Positions 44,443 to 56,465 of a stretch of 64,000 nt of DNA are shown in pieces; the stretch's first letter is position 1; each line of letters starts with the position of its first letter. Position numbers and translations under genes: made by a program. Under the pieces are notes generated by a model. The model saw only the letters and a list, made by a program, of their open reading frames with translations, had not been told where the DNA came from and did not search any database. The DNA comes from Pseudopithomyces maydicus (Eukaryota; Ascomycota; Dothideomycetes; Pleosporales; Didymosphaeriaceae), in the NCBI GenBank assembly GCA_026873275.1, contig JANTUC010000003.1:558001-622000 (forward strand). The letters run 5' to 3'.

Positions 44443-46043
44443 TCACTCTGCAGGTACGTTAATGGGTACTCTCTCCACTCCCCTCACCCACCTCCGCCGT
44501 CTCCACTCTCCCTTTCTAGACGGTCTACCCTTCTCCCAGGCCCGTCTGAGGACCTCTCTCTCACTATCGCTACCCACCCCGCCCACACTTCTCTTCTTCA
44601 GCCTGCTTCTCTCTTTCCCACTCTTGCCGCTCTTCATACTGAATTCTTTCTCCCTTACATCATCCAGGTCCTCGTAGTGCAAATCAGTAACCCACCGCTC
44701 ACCCTCCACCTCCACCTCGACGCCCGTAACGCAGCGGTCTTCGACCCATTCCCGAGAAAGCAGGTCGAGAACCCACTTCTTGTCGCTCCAACGCCAGCCA
44801 CGAGGTGGTTGTACGTCTTCGAAGAAAGGCGTGCCCTTGGGACGGTCGCCTGCGATACGCGACGGCGCGAGGGGCGCGTAGGGAGTAGGGCTGAAGATGA
44901 AGGACTCGTATTCGCCATCCGTGTCATGGAGAGGGCGGTGCTGGAGCTCGAAAATCTCAACTTCGCGACGTTCCGGGTCGGTCTCGAGTTCGATGTCTTT
45001 CGCCAAATTTAGCAAGAACGAGCGTCCCTCGTGCTCTTTTTCAGATAGAAATTGCTCGTTTTCCGGTGTTGCGAGCATATCTTGGACTGCGGGGTGCCCA
45101 ACCACCGTCAGGGCGTAGCCGATTACGAGGAAGATGAAGCGCCAGGGTAGCAGGTGGGCAGAGATGAAGAGCAGGACGGATGTGCAAAGGAGGATGATAT
45201 ATAGCGCAGAACTCAGGGATTCATTGGAGAAATTCGTGAGAGGCGTGATGAAGGACACCACTGCGTCGTGTCCGCGCGAGAAGTCTTCCATAACGTTTTG
45301 AAGATCGCGCATATTGCGAAAGAAGTCTTTCGATAGCTCAGGTGCCGGCCTTACCGTGCGGGCGGCAGCCAATGGAGGCCCTCCTAGAGGGTACAAGTCT
45401 GTGGGAAGGTGGGTCGGCGGGGGAGGATGCCGTGCCAGAAAGGCAGGCACCATGACAAAGAAGAGACAACATGCTAGGGGAAGAACGGCAATCAGTGTTG
45501 GGTTCACGCAAACAAAAGTGTAGACGGCGAGGAAGGAAAGAGTCTGTGTAGGCTGGCGCCAGGTGAACAGGCGGATGGCGCGATTCTGTGCGACGAAGGC
45601 GATGCCTATCCGGGCGTTGAAGCGGCGGAAATTCGAGGACATTTGCGGCAGGGAGAAATTGGGACGTTCCACGTATTGTCGGGAGCGTCGGTCCTTGACC
45701 CGGGGTGTCGGAGCTTCATCTTCAATGTCTTGCGGGAAGACGGAGGAGAGCAGCCTGTTGTGAATAAGTCAGTCATGTGATATCAAAAGGGCCCCGGGGA
45801 AGAAAGAGGCACGTACATGGTGAACATCTTGTCGGAGAAGCGGTTTGGCGACTCGGACCGGTCGGAGCCCTCGCCGAGAGACTGGAGCTTGTCCTTCAGC
45901 TTGGTGGCAGACAGGCGGTGGTGCGAGTCGCTGCTGGGCGTGTTCGCCAATGCTGGACGGGAATGGTCATCGGGGCCGGTGATGGAGACGACCGGGATGG
46001 GCGTGTCGCGGTTGGCAAACGAGTCTGCTGCTTCGCTGCCCAT
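44443..46043 (-). CDS. Pex23/Pex24-family peroxisome/ER membrane protein with DysF domain
   Basis: The predicted product has 512 residues, from exons 46043-45817 and 45754-44443 on the minus strand; the 62-nt intron has GTACGT and CAACAG ends and restores FTMLLSSVFPQD. An acidic, Ser-rich N-terminus leads to the peroxin domain with hydrophobic segments (SFLAVYTFVCVNPTLIAVLP, LACCLFFVMVPAFL, then SALYIILLCTSVLLFISAHL and FIFLVIGYALTVVG). After these comes the dysferlin-type DysF pair: VEIFELQHRPLH, then GWRWSDKKWVLDL and VEGERWVTDLHYEDL. Relatives (Pex23/Pex24 in filamentous fungi, Pex28-Pex32 in yeast) sit in ER subdomains contacting peroxisomes and control peroxisome number and size. The C-terminus is strongly basic. 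The subfamily is not resolved from sequence alone. Confidence 0.88.
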
Positions 46044-47293
46044 GGTGCACTACCATGACCAGGGCGAGACTCTTGAGCACAGGTCGTGCAGCTGGGCTGC
46101 GGGCGTGAGGTGGATGTGAGTGTGGACGATGATGCACCGCCACAGGTCAGTTCGGGTCTGTTCTTGGGCGCGAATGCCGGATTCACATGCTGGCACGCAG
46201 CCGTGCGTGGTGTGATGGACAGGCCGGGCACCTGAGGGCTGGCGCTTGTGCTATCGAGACACGGCGTCGAGACGGCTGGCGGGTGCCGGTGGTGGTGGTG
46301 AATGACGGCATGGGCCGGGTGCCCGTACGAGGCGGTTTGGGGTTGGCGCGTGGCGCCGGCACTTGGTTGTGATGTGCAGACGGGCGGGCCGTGCGCCATG
46401 TGTCTTCGCCTTTGCTTCCCCTTTCCAGAGGCAGGGACCAGTGACACCACAACGAGACATGTGCGGGCTGTGGCGGCCAACACGCGTCCAGGACGGCCCA
46501 GGGCGGTGCTGCTGCGCAGGGCTGCAGGGCTGCAGGCCGCAGAGGCGTAGCTGCCTCCACCCCCTCCTCGGCGGGCTGTAAGACGAGGCCTGCGACAGTG
46601 ACAGCGGCGCGCAGCAAGGACCGTTAGGTGTGCATTTTCAGGGTCGCCGTCGCCTAGTGTAGAGTTTGGGCTGCGTGCACCGACCCCGTCTTTGCATGCT
46701 GAGGATGCAGCCCTGGAGCATCTCTGGTGGCACGGTGAGACGTCTGTGTGCAGTGCACCTGAGACGACATGTGGGCAGCGCAGCGAGACGGCACCCACTG
46801 GAGCCTGTGGTGATGGGGCGTTGCGCTCGTTTCCCGGGAGAATTTGTTGTTTTGGTATTATTATCGCACGGCTATTCGTCGAGTCGCAAAGACGCTGGGG
46901 TGGTCTGTGTACTGGGCATCGACATATCGCTACTTTGCCCTACTTGCATCGTCTGCAAACTACTGCTACTGCTGCTGCTCCTGCTGCTGCTGCTGGGCAA
47001 GCTCTTCTTCTCCTCCTCTCTGTCCATCCTCCCCCGCCCATCGAGTGCTCGACGCATTCTTCGGCTCCTTTTCTGCAGGGACACTCGTAGCGCTAGCCCT
47101 GCTCCTACCTTATCCTGGCGTCCCTCGACATGCCCACCTCCGCATAGCCCTCGCTCCAAGCCTCGAGCTTGGAGGGCAGCCGTTCAGCACGCACCCCAAG
47201 CAGCGACACCCCCAAGACGAGATCCGCCGGCCCCAATCGAGTGCCGCCGCTCGTCAGCACCACCCCCGGTGACGGCAGCGTCGCACGTCGACC
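46044..47293. other. Divergent intergenic region, peroxin / Pom1-like kinase
   Basis: 1.25 kb of GC-rich DNA. Open frames on both strands (up to 300 codons on the minus strand) overlap and are of low complexity, so I treat them as chance. A CTG/CTC trinucleotide tract lies at about 46963-46999. Confidence 0.6.
46963..46999. repeat. CTG-type trinucleotide tract
   Basis: A run of CTG and related triplets (ctactgctgctgctcctgct...) forms a microsatellite in the leader or promoter of the kinase gene. Confidence 0.7.
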
Positions 47294-50200
47294 ATGGTAG
47301 CGCAGCCCGCCGCACGAACGAGGATGGAGAGCAGTCTGCCGGTGCTCAGCAGGGCCAGCTCGGCCGAGGACAGCAACGGCTCAGCGGGTGAGTGGCCTCT
47401 GTGGTGGTGAGGCCGTTGGTGCATGATGAGCGAGTGCTGATCCGTGCGACTGCAGAGGGCCGCGTCCGCAAGGTCCAGCGAACGGGCGGGACCGATACGC
47501 GGCGGAAGTCCAGCGCGCCCAGCGTCACGTCCGCCCCCGACCGCCGCCGCAGGAGGGCAGCGTGAAGCCGAATGTCAACTTCCGCGGACGCCGCCAGTCG
47601 GTGCGTGACCACAAGGTGCCGCTGGGCCCGCGCCCCTACGAGAAGCAAAGGTGAGGGCAAACGCTGCTCCATGTGTATATCCAGGCGCCATGCTGATGTG
47701 CCAATGCGTGTGCAGGGTGACGAGCGATGCGGGTGCTGTCTCGCAGAGCCAGGCTCGCGCCTTCCCCGCTGTCAACGACGCGACATCCCGCTTCAGCTTC
47801 AGCTCCAAGCCCCAGCCAGACGTGCCTGCCGATGCGCACGAGCACTTTGGCTTCATCCCAGAGGTCACCTTTGACGACTTCGCAAACAGCCTCCAGTACG
47901 AGCCAGCCCTCAGCAATTTCCCGGCCCCGCCCGACTCTTCGTCGCTCAAGGCACCATCCCACATGGCCCCCCCATCACACCATTCATTCACCTCCTCCGC
48001 CCTGGGCCCTGCTCGTCCAAACCAACCCTCACCCTTCACCTCCAGCACCGCCGACACGCGCCCTGCTCGCAGCAATTCGCTAATCCGCCGCTTCAGCCAA
48101 TCGAGATCCAACCCTCCAAATGCCCCGCCAGAACCCTCCGCCGTACCCCAAAGCACCTCCAACATGTCGATCCGTACCCGTCGCCAGAGTCAATTTACCG
48201 TCCAGCCCCCGCCGAACCCTGCCGCGCGAGCCCCACGCAAGTCTGTAGGACCGGGCATGCTACCGACCCCGAGCCTCGACACCAGGCAGGACGTGCCCAG
48301 GCTAGCTAGCGACAGCGTGCAGACACGTATGGGACGCACATCGTCATTTGGCCAAGGAAATCGACGCGGCACTCTCCCACCCAACCTGAACTTGGGCCCC
48401 GATACTTCACGGGTGCCTAGTGCAACTCGCGCTGCGAAGACAAAATCGCTTCATGTAGCCCCACGACAGCAGTCGGCCATGCTCGGCGTTACCGCCGGAC
48501 TAGAGCAGTCTTCCCTGCCAATTGCGCAGTCACGCTCGCCAGCAAGGCCAGCAGCTCGTGTTCAAACGCCCTCCTCTTCATCGAGCAAACGGCAGTCCAC
48601 GATGCACCACGTCAGCGGTCTGGGCGCGAGGACGATAAGCCCAACCGATGCCCGGAGGTTGAAGAGGCTGTCCATGAACCCAAATCTGCCAGGAGCACCC
48701 ATTAGTCCCCCGACCCCGCAAGCTGAATGTGCATACGATGAGCGAGCATTCGATCAATCGCCAGCTATGATTTTCAGAAAGAGTGTGACGCCGTCCTCTG
48801 CAAGGGCTACACCTGATCAGAACCAGAACCGCAAGTCGTACGCTTCGGGCATCTCCGTATCGTCGAATTCGAGTCTCAATTCCTTGAGGGTGGCGAACGC
48901 TACGCTACAGCCACGAGCAAATCCTGTGTTGACCGGATCTCGACTGCCCACCCCGAAAACAAGGAATGTTCATAGCTCGGCTGGTGCAAACGAAGGGGAG
49001 GAAGTGCCTCCTGTGCCTGCGATCCCCAAGGCATACGAATCTCCAAAGGATCCTGAACACCGTGGTTTCTCCTTCTCATCACCCGCAGTCAAATCAAACC
49101 CTGCGCTGAGACCTTCGCCTGAACGAACTACGTCTGACGATATGGCCTCTGTGTCCTCACAAAATACCCAGGCCACGGCTACTGATTCATCCAGGGTTGA
49201 TAATGCAAAGAAAGAGAAGTCAACCATCAGGCATAGAAGGGGTTGACCGTGGGCGCTGGATCCGATGCTGACCAGAGCCCGGTTGTTCCAAAGAACAAGA
49301 AGAATCTGCAACCCATACGACTGCCCCCACTGAATCTTTTACCACTCGGCACGCCTTTCAATAACCGCATTTCATCGTTCCCTGCACCTTCCGGTGAGGT
49401 TGACGATCGTAACACGACGCCACCACCTAAACGAGCTACCAACAAGACGCCGAGCACGCCAATGACAGCATCCAAGGCGAGCTTCTTCTCCAACAACAAT
49501 TTTGACCAGCTTGATGGAGGGAAGCATCTTCGTAGCAGCAGTTCTGCATTCAACCTCAAAGCAGCCGATGCTTCGCTGCACGGAATATCTGCAATGCCCA
49601 TTCCAACCTTGAATCCTAACCGCCAAATGGCTACACCCTTTTCTAGCAATTCGCTACCTAAGAATAGCGTCGATTATGCTCAGCTGTACTCTCGACCTTC
49701 TGGAGAATACAAGCTCGGCGAAACAGACGTAGAGATGCAAAATGTAAAAGTCCAAGGTCCGCGTCCACCTCAAAAAGATACTTCAGATCTTGCACAGACG
49801 TCTACATCAACAGAACCCGAGACCCCTTCTTCGGCTGGTTCATCTCTGAGACGTAAGCTCAGCCTGAGCGGTTGGAGGCGCGCATCCTCAAAGGCTGCAG
49901 TGCACAATCCCCGCACTAACCAGGCACGGAATGCTGCACAAAAGAGCGAAGACCGAGGACCGCAGCCCCCGAAACATGGCGATATGCCTCCTCCAAAGCT
50001 ACCGGCTTCGGCAACGTGGAGTGGGTCAGCCGTGGCCACTGCCAGTCCTACTCCTGCCACCCGTACCCGACCTTCGCTTGACTTTAGTCGCCGCAAAACA
50101 TCTGCGTCGACATTAGCCACTTCTGACGCTGACGCCGAAAAGCAAGGCCATAAAGCCAATGGCAGCATCGGCGCTCGTGCTGCATCTGGATATGCAGAAC

Positions 50201-51970
50201 ATCCGAATGGGCAGCCCATGCCAAAGTCAAGCTCCATATTGACGCCTATGCAGAGGATGCTAGGATCAAAAAGCTCCACTAACATGCTGAGGGCTCGCAA
50301 CCTAGATACTAATCTTGACCGGGATGACCTTGTCGCTGATGAGGAAATGAAGAAGCTTGCAACTAAACGCAAAGATTTCGAACATGCGGCTCGCGATGTA
50401 GACGAGCTTCGGAAGAGGGCCCGCCCACAAGAACGTGTCACTGCCGCCCAAGCTCTGCAAATGGTGAGCCTGAACATATTTGAACGAGGCGAGATTATCG
50501 ACTACAAAGAGATATACTTTTGTGGAACCAAGAGCGCAAAGAAGCATGTGGGAGATTTGAACGCTACGACGGCGAATTTCGGGTACGATGACGATCGAGG
50601 TGACTACAACATCGTCCTCGGAGACCACCTAGCCTACCGTTACGAAGTTGTGGATGTCCTCGGTAAAGGCAGCTTTGGTCAGGTCGTACGCTGTGTTGAT
50701 CATAAAACTGGTGCACTCGTCGCTATCAAGATCATTCGTAACAAGAAACGCTTCCATCAGCAGGCCTTGGTTGAGGTCAACATCCTGCAGAAGCTGCGAG
50801 AATGGGTAACTTTGATCTCAGTCTGGATCGCGAAACCGTTACTAATGAGGTACACAGGACCCGGATAACAAGCACAGTATGATCAACTTTACGCAAAGTT
50901 TTTACTTCCGCGGTCATCTCTGCATTTCTACGGAGCTTCTTGGTATGAACCTCTATGAGTTTATCAAAGCGCACGAGTTTAAGGGATTTTCACTCCGCCT
51001 GATTCGACGCTTCTGCAAGCAAATGCTCAGCTCATTGGTGATGCTGAAGAGTAAGCGCGTGATTCATTGCGATCTGAAGCCGGAAAACATTCTACTTGCG
51101 CACCCTCTTCACTCCGAGATCAAGGTCATCGACTTCGGCTCTAGCTGCTTCGAGAACGAAAAAGTGTACACGTACATCCAATCCCGTTTCTACCGATCCC
51201 CTGAGGTCATTTTGGGTATGACTTATGGTCTTCCGATCGACATGTGGAGTTTGGGTTGTATTCTGGCCGAGCTTCTGACAGGCTATCCTATCTTCCCTGG
51301 CGAAAATGAACAGGAACAACTTGCATGTATCATGGAAATCTTCGGGCCGCCGGAGAAGCACTTGATTGAGAAGAGCAGCAGGAAGAAACTGTTCTTTGAT
51401 TCCATGGGCAAGCCCCGCGTCACAGTTTCTACCAAGGGACGCAGACGAAGACCAAGCTCGAAGACTCTGCAGCAAGCGCTCAAATGCGATGATGAAGCTT
51501 TCCTCGATTTCATCGCACGATGCCTTCGATGGGACCCAGACAGGCGGATGAAACCAGATGAGGCTATGCTTCATGAGTTCATCACGGGAGTCAAGCGGGT
51601 GGCTAGGCCTCGAGCGCCAACAAGTGGACCTGCCAACACTGCATCGCCTATCAAGCGAGTGCCTACAGCGCAGGCACCAGCACAGCGGACACGTCCTCTG
51701 CCCGAACCACCTGCCGCAGGCTTCAAAAGTGGCATACTAGCGTCAGACCGTCAGGTATCTGGCAGCTCACCCGTTAAGAGCGGAACGGGCGGACCAAGGC
51801 GACACTCAACTGTGTCAGGGACTCCGGTTGGCGCAGGCATCAAAAGAACGGTAAATGGAGCGCCAGCACCTGCTACAAGCAGTCTTCCCCGGGTCGCGCA
51901 ACGAAGCGTATCTGGCAAGTCCGATCTAGCTTCGGCAGCGGCCGCGGCGAGTTTAAAATCGACTCGTTGA
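47294..51970 (+). CDS. pom1: DYRK-family protein kinase, Pom1-like
   Basis: The C-terminal kinase is secure. It has the glycine loop VLGKGSFGQVVRC, the lysine in VAIKIIRNKKRF, the catalytic loop VIHCDLKPENIL, VIDFGSSCFE and the DYRK-type activation segment YTYIQSRFYRSPEVIL. An intron at 50806-50857 (GTAACT, ACTAATG branch) splits it. Upstream is a Ser/Pro-rich region of over 900 residues, then the DYRK homology box (YFCGTKSAKKHVGD). Pom1 sets polarity and cell-size signals in fission yeast; in filamentous fungi its relatives affect growth and septation. The N-terminal model is uncertain: ATG 47294, exon to 47387, second exon ending 47650 and third starting 47716. Frames conflict at about 47456-47560 and again at about 49196-49246, where no convincing intron explains the shift (see findings). 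Confidence 0.85.
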
Positions 51971-53362
51971 ACGGCCGACAACATTACGAAAACGACTGCA
52001 TTTATTTAGGAGTGAGGATATGACAGGTGATTGATTTTCGTAATAATACTATTCTTGGGGTTTCCGGTTTGTTTGCATCATACCAGGTTCGCTTTCACGC
52101 ACGACGCTTATACCCCGAAAACGCACGTACTTTTTTCCGCCTTGTGGGCTATATTCCTGTGGCATAGGCATTGGATAGGCGGAGGGATGCAAGGGGAGGC
52201 GGCGGAGTGCTTTTCGGTACTCCATGTATCAAGTGGGCCCCTCTACACATCAACACTACGTTTTTGTCGTCAATATGGAAGGAAGCTATGCCTCTTGCTG
52301 TTTGTAGGCTTGTCGCCGCGACGCTTCGGAGAGATGGGTCTTCTGGAGTATAGAGGACGGTCTCTTTAGCGTGAGACCAGGGCAGCTAAATGTAATAATG
52401 GAATGTGATCCGCATTTGGATCGCCCCACGTCCAGACCACTTTGCGTGTGTGCTGCATTCTGACTTATGTATTGCTGCTGTTGGGATCGATCGAAATCAA
52501 TCGAGGTCGAGCTAGTCATACTGGCGCAGCGCCCAATTGTTCATTGCGCAAAGCGATGTCGGAAGGCGAGGGGCTCAAGCCTCGAGGTGAGGCTGGACCC
52601 TGAGGTGATGCACGGGCCAGCATTCGAGGAGTTTTGCTTGCTCGGAGCGAGACAAGAAGAACCCCACCATCAGGTGGCACCATGGTTCCTTTTGTGTGTG
52701 GGGGGAGACGGAAGATGAGGCTATCCCATCACTAACGCCCTGACTAACGCTGCTATCTGACGACCACTAGACGCGCAGGGAAATAGGTGCGCATGTGCTT
52801 TGCTTTGGACGCGATGCCGTCGGCTGGTGAGGGTGGGAGGCAAGTCGGTTGAAACACGGCGCCGGGAGCTTCCAGGGAAAGACGGCCGCGGATATCAGCT
52901 GTGATGGGTGAATAATTCATCCCGAAGGGCCCGTCTGCTGTTTGTAATCCCTCATCACTCATGGTTGGTTGCCTTCGCGCGTCCGGGCTTGCCGCAGAGC
53001 TTTGTTAGAAGCACTTTCTCTCCACGTCTCCGACGCTACACATCACGTTCCATTTCTCCACAGCTGTGGAACACTACTGAGCAGCATCATCTGTCCCGGG
53101 GTCGTTGGAAAGCCTGCATTCGATTGCCACCTCCCTAAATTCCCAGAAAATCTGCACAGCGCCGATAGCGCAGACAATTGGCTTTGTCCAGGGAACAGCC
53201 TTCGGGCAGAGACTATTAGCACGCGACACTGAAACAAGCACCTTGCTCGGCTACTTCGCAGGCCCAAACGGCGCGCCCAACGCACCTTCAGCAGAGAGAC
53301 TGGTCTGGCGTCGACTCTCGAATTCCTCAAGCGACTCGCAGCCTCAGTGCCTTACATTCACC
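51971..53362. other. Intergenic region (1.4 kb)
   Basis: This stretch holds the 3' flank of the kinase gene and the promoter of the dioxygenase gene. Short overlapping frames only. An open frame continues upstream of the dioxygenase ATG to 53105 but contains no ATG, so it is leader. No repeats or RNA genes are recognised. Confidence 0.6.
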
Positions 53363-54936
53363 ATGATCCCCACACTTCCGCAGTTATCCGACTACGATAT
53401 CTCGCCACAAAACGGCTTTCTGCCTTCGGAAGTGCCCTTGGAAATACTACCCGATGCGTACTACCAGCCTTGGGAGACAGTAGCCCGCAGCTTCCAGAGC
53501 CTCATCCTCGCCAAACGTCTTCGCCACATAATCGACACACTGCCGGTTCTCTCCACCGACTTCCTGGTCACCGAAGCAGAATGGCGACGAGCATACTCGA
53601 TTCTCGGCTTCATGGCTCACGCATATGTTTGGGGTGGTGACCGACCCGCCGATGTAAGTAAGCCCCCAACGGTCTGCCTCGGTATGCGAACTTGACTAAT
53701 GACCTGCAGATCGTCCCGCCCTCCGTGTCGATCCCGTTCCTGCAGACATGCAAACATCTCGAACTACCAACTGTAGCCACATATGCTGGCGTCTGCTTGT
53801 GGAATTGGAGGCCACTCTTCAATGGAGAGCCAGTGGATTCGCTCGAGAACCTCGCTACGCACATGACCTTTACTGGCTCGCTGGACGAGTCATGGTTCTA
53901 CCTTGTGTCGGTGGCTATCGAAGCTCGTGCTGGTCCCATTATTCCGACCATGATAGAAGCCATTGCCGCTGCTAGGCAAGGCAACAGTGCTAAGGTTGTA
54001 GAGTGCCTGCGTATCTTTGCCGAAAGGCTGGATGAGATTGGAGGCCTGCTCGAGAGGATGTATGAGAGTTGCGACCCTCATGTCTTTTACCATCGCATCC
54101 GACCTTTCCTCGCAGGTGGAAAGAACATGGCAGACGCCGGACTGCCCAACGGGGTCATGTTCGATGATGGCACAGGAGAGCAGCCGTATGTGCAATTCGC
54201 TGGCGGCAGCAATGCTCAGAGCTCAGTCATCCAATTTTTCGACATTGTCCTCGGAGTTGAACACCGCCCGACAGGCGAGAAGACGTCGGATCAATCCGCT
54301 TCAGAGAGTGGTTCGCAACAAAACCAACCCCACGGGTTCCTCCTGGAAATGCGCAAATACATGCCAGGGCCGCACCGGCGCTTCCTTGAGCACGTCGAGC
54401 GCGTAGCTAACATTCGTGAATACGTGAACAGTCGTCGACATGATCGCGCACTTGTGATTGCCTATGATGCATGCTTGGCTATGCTGCGAGCGCTCCGCGA
54501 CAAGCATATTCAGATCGTATCGCGGTACATCATCATCAAATCACGAGAATCGCGATCCCACTCACGCTCGCTCTCTCCGAAAGAAGCAGCAAACCAACGT
54601 CTTAACCTCGCAAACACTGTACGAAGAGGTAACAGCAAGAAACTTCGGGGAACAGGTGGCACAGCCTTGATTCCGTTCCTGAAGCAAGCTCGTGACGAGA
54701 CTGGGGAACCCGCCATCGATGCATGGGCTCGACGGCTGCTTAATAACGGTCCTGGAAATATCGGCTTGAACGACGGTGTAGCAACGCTGGGCAAATTGAA
54801 CGAGCACTTCACCGGCGAAGTCGAGATCGTCGGTTTGGCAGGGACTTGGAGCGTAGACGATAGTGAGGGTGGAGTATGTTACATTTTCACCGCTATTCGA
54901 ACAAGTACTGACAGATTGCAGATATGCCACTGGTAA
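53363..54936 (+). CDS. Indoleamine 2,3-dioxygenase
   Basis: The predicted product has 489 residues, from exons 53363-53653, 53710-54873 and 54922-54936. It is a heme dioxygenase that opens the indole ring of tryptophan to N-formylkynurenine, the first step toward NAD and kynurenines. Family landmarks are WETVARSFQSLILAKRLR, FMAHAYVWGGDRPADIVPPS (across intron 1), LATHMTFTGSLDESWFYLV, VQFAGGSNAQSSVIQFFD, the proximal heme His in RDKHIQIVSRYI, and GTGGTALIPFLKQARDET. The last exon codes only for ICHW; its 48-nt intron (GTATGT..TTGCAG) is a multiple of three with no stop, so retention would only lengthen the C-terminus. Fungi often carry two or three IDO paralogs with different roles; which type this is cannot be told. 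Confidence 0.95.
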
Positions 54937-55414
54937 ACAATCACTAAAAAGGCGTTGGGGAAACCTTGTTTTGTAGATTTCTCATCCGCTGCTCACTGCC
55001 GGTCCAAAATAATGTACATACCTATGGACATCTTCTCTCCTAAAAGAAAGAAAGAAAACGAAAGACAAGATACTTGTAGAATATACCCCACTATTTCTCC
55101 ATTTACGCAATTAGTTTGTTCGAATATGGGGCAGCAGGGCACAACAGTAGGACAAATTGCGTCATGGCCCAGATTTTTTTTTGTAGTCTTGATTGAATCT
55201 ACTGAATTTCTTATTGCTGCAGCCGGAGCGTTCTGGCCATACAAGAGTTAGTTCACATGAGCATAGACCCTGATTTCGATTTATCTTGGCATGCGCAATG
55301 CATTAGCTGATTGGAATTCTTCAGCTTTCCACATGAGCATGAATATTACGAGAGTCTGGAAGAGTCACGTCTGTGCGCCCCTTCACGTCGGTTTGGGGGC
55401 GGCGTCCGCCGTTA

Positions 55415-55422
55415 TGACGTCA
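55415..55422. promoter_or_regulatory. CRE/ATF palindrome TGACGTCA
   Basis: The site matches the consensus for CREB/ATF bZIP factors (Atf1, Sko1 type) and lies upstream of a stress-type gene with a TATA box between. Binding is inferred. Confidence 0.5.
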
Positions 55423-55471
55423 GTGCTCACATGCAGCACGAGCCTCGCGATTGCCAAACGAACAAAGCAGA

Positions 55472-55478
55472 TATAAAA
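55472..55478 (+). promoter_or_regulatory. TATA box of the CsbD/Hmp1-like gene
   Basis: TATAAAA lies 110 bp upstream of the ATG at 55588, a usual distance in fungi. Confidence 0.55.
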
Positions 55479-55587
55479 CTTCTGCCGTCCCTTAGACTGC
55501 TAATTCCAACAAGCACTTCAAATCTACCTGTTGAATCACGACTTGAACCGACTATCTTCGTAAATTCTAAATTCAATATCCGAAATC

Positions 55588-56465
55588 ATGGCCGCCAACA
55601 ACAAAGACCAGACGTCGACCCTGCAGAGCGTGGTCGACCAAGCCAGCGCTGCGATCTCCGGTGGCATTGGCCGCTTGACCGGCAACCCCGCTGACAAGGT
55701 GAGCTTGGCCCCTTATTGTCTTCCTCTTCGCTTTCAGGACGTGCTTCCCACAACGCGCGCAATGCAATGAGCGAGCGCACCAACAGCAAGAGCCGCAAGC
55801 TCTTCAGCATCGTCGCGCGCTTATGTGATTGGAGCCTCATGTTGTTTGGCCCATTGATCGCAAAATATGTCCTCCACCCGTTCTTTTCTACGCGCAGATG
55901 GTCACTACAATACGTGCCACGGTGCAACGCAAAACAAGACAATTGGAACAAAAGCTGACGCGTGGTACAGCAAGAAGCAGACGCCAAACGCGCCACCGCC
56001 GAGGCCGAGCACGATCTCTCCCACACCGCTGCAAAGGCCGGCCCCTTCACCGTGACACCTTCCGGCGCCGCTAAAGATGATCCCAATCGCTCGGCCGGCT
56101 CCTGGAACCAAACCGTGGGTTCCGCCAAGGAGGCCGTCGGCGGCCTTGTAGGCGCAGAGGGACTCAAGCAGGAGGGCATCCGCCAGAACGAGGAGGGCAA
56201 GGCGCAGGAGGCTCAGGGACAAGTCAAGGACCTGGGCAAGGGACTGAGCGATCGCGTGGGAGGCACGATTGGGGGTGCTGTTGCGGGTCTCACGGTAAGG
56301 CATCTGCACAAGTGGGTTCGCGGGGATGTCATGCTAATGAGTGTATAGGGCAATGCGGCTCAGCAGAGCGAGGCTCAGAAGCAGCACGATGAGGGCAAGG
56401 CTAGGCAACGGGGCGTGGAGGCCGATTTGCAGAAGCAGGCGCAGAATGACCCCAACTTCAAGTAG
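55588..56465 (+). CDS. CsbD/Hmp1-like stress protein (mismatched base pair and cruciform DNA-binding type)
   Basis: The predicted product has 183 residues, from exons 55588-55698, 55971-56294 and 56349-56465. The first intron is long for this window (272 nt). The protein starts MAANNKDQTSTLQSVVDQA and is hydrophilic, Ala/Gly/Gln/Lys-rich and mostly helical. It repeats the theme of a short glycine-containing helix with AEGL or similar (TVGSAKEAVGGLVGAEGLK, then EEGKAQEAQGQVKDLGKG), as in CsbD-like proteins. Fungal relatives are annotated as mismatched base pair and cruciform DNA recognition protein Hmp1, and bacterial CsbD is stress-induced. CRE and TATA elements upstream fit stress control. 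The biochemical role is unproven. Confidence 0.85.

Larger units (their letters stand above)
54937..55587. promoter_or_regulatory. Promoter region of the CsbD/Hmp1-like gene
   Basis: A perfect CRE palindrome TGACGTCA at 55415-55422 and a TATAAAA box at 55472-55478 lie 166 and 110 bp before the start codon. No gene is present. The 5' part is the 3' flank of the dioxygenase gene. Confidence 0.65.

Noticed and set aside
45896..46798. 300-codon minus-strand frame upstream of and over the peroxin start
   Set aside because: It overlaps the first exon of the peroxin in another frame, is rich in Ala, Arg, Pro and Cys, and matches nothing; GC-rich chance frame.
46666..47391. 241-codon plus-strand frame with poly-Leu
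   Set aside because: The poly-Leu comes from the CTG tract; the rest is low complexity and overlaps the kinase start.
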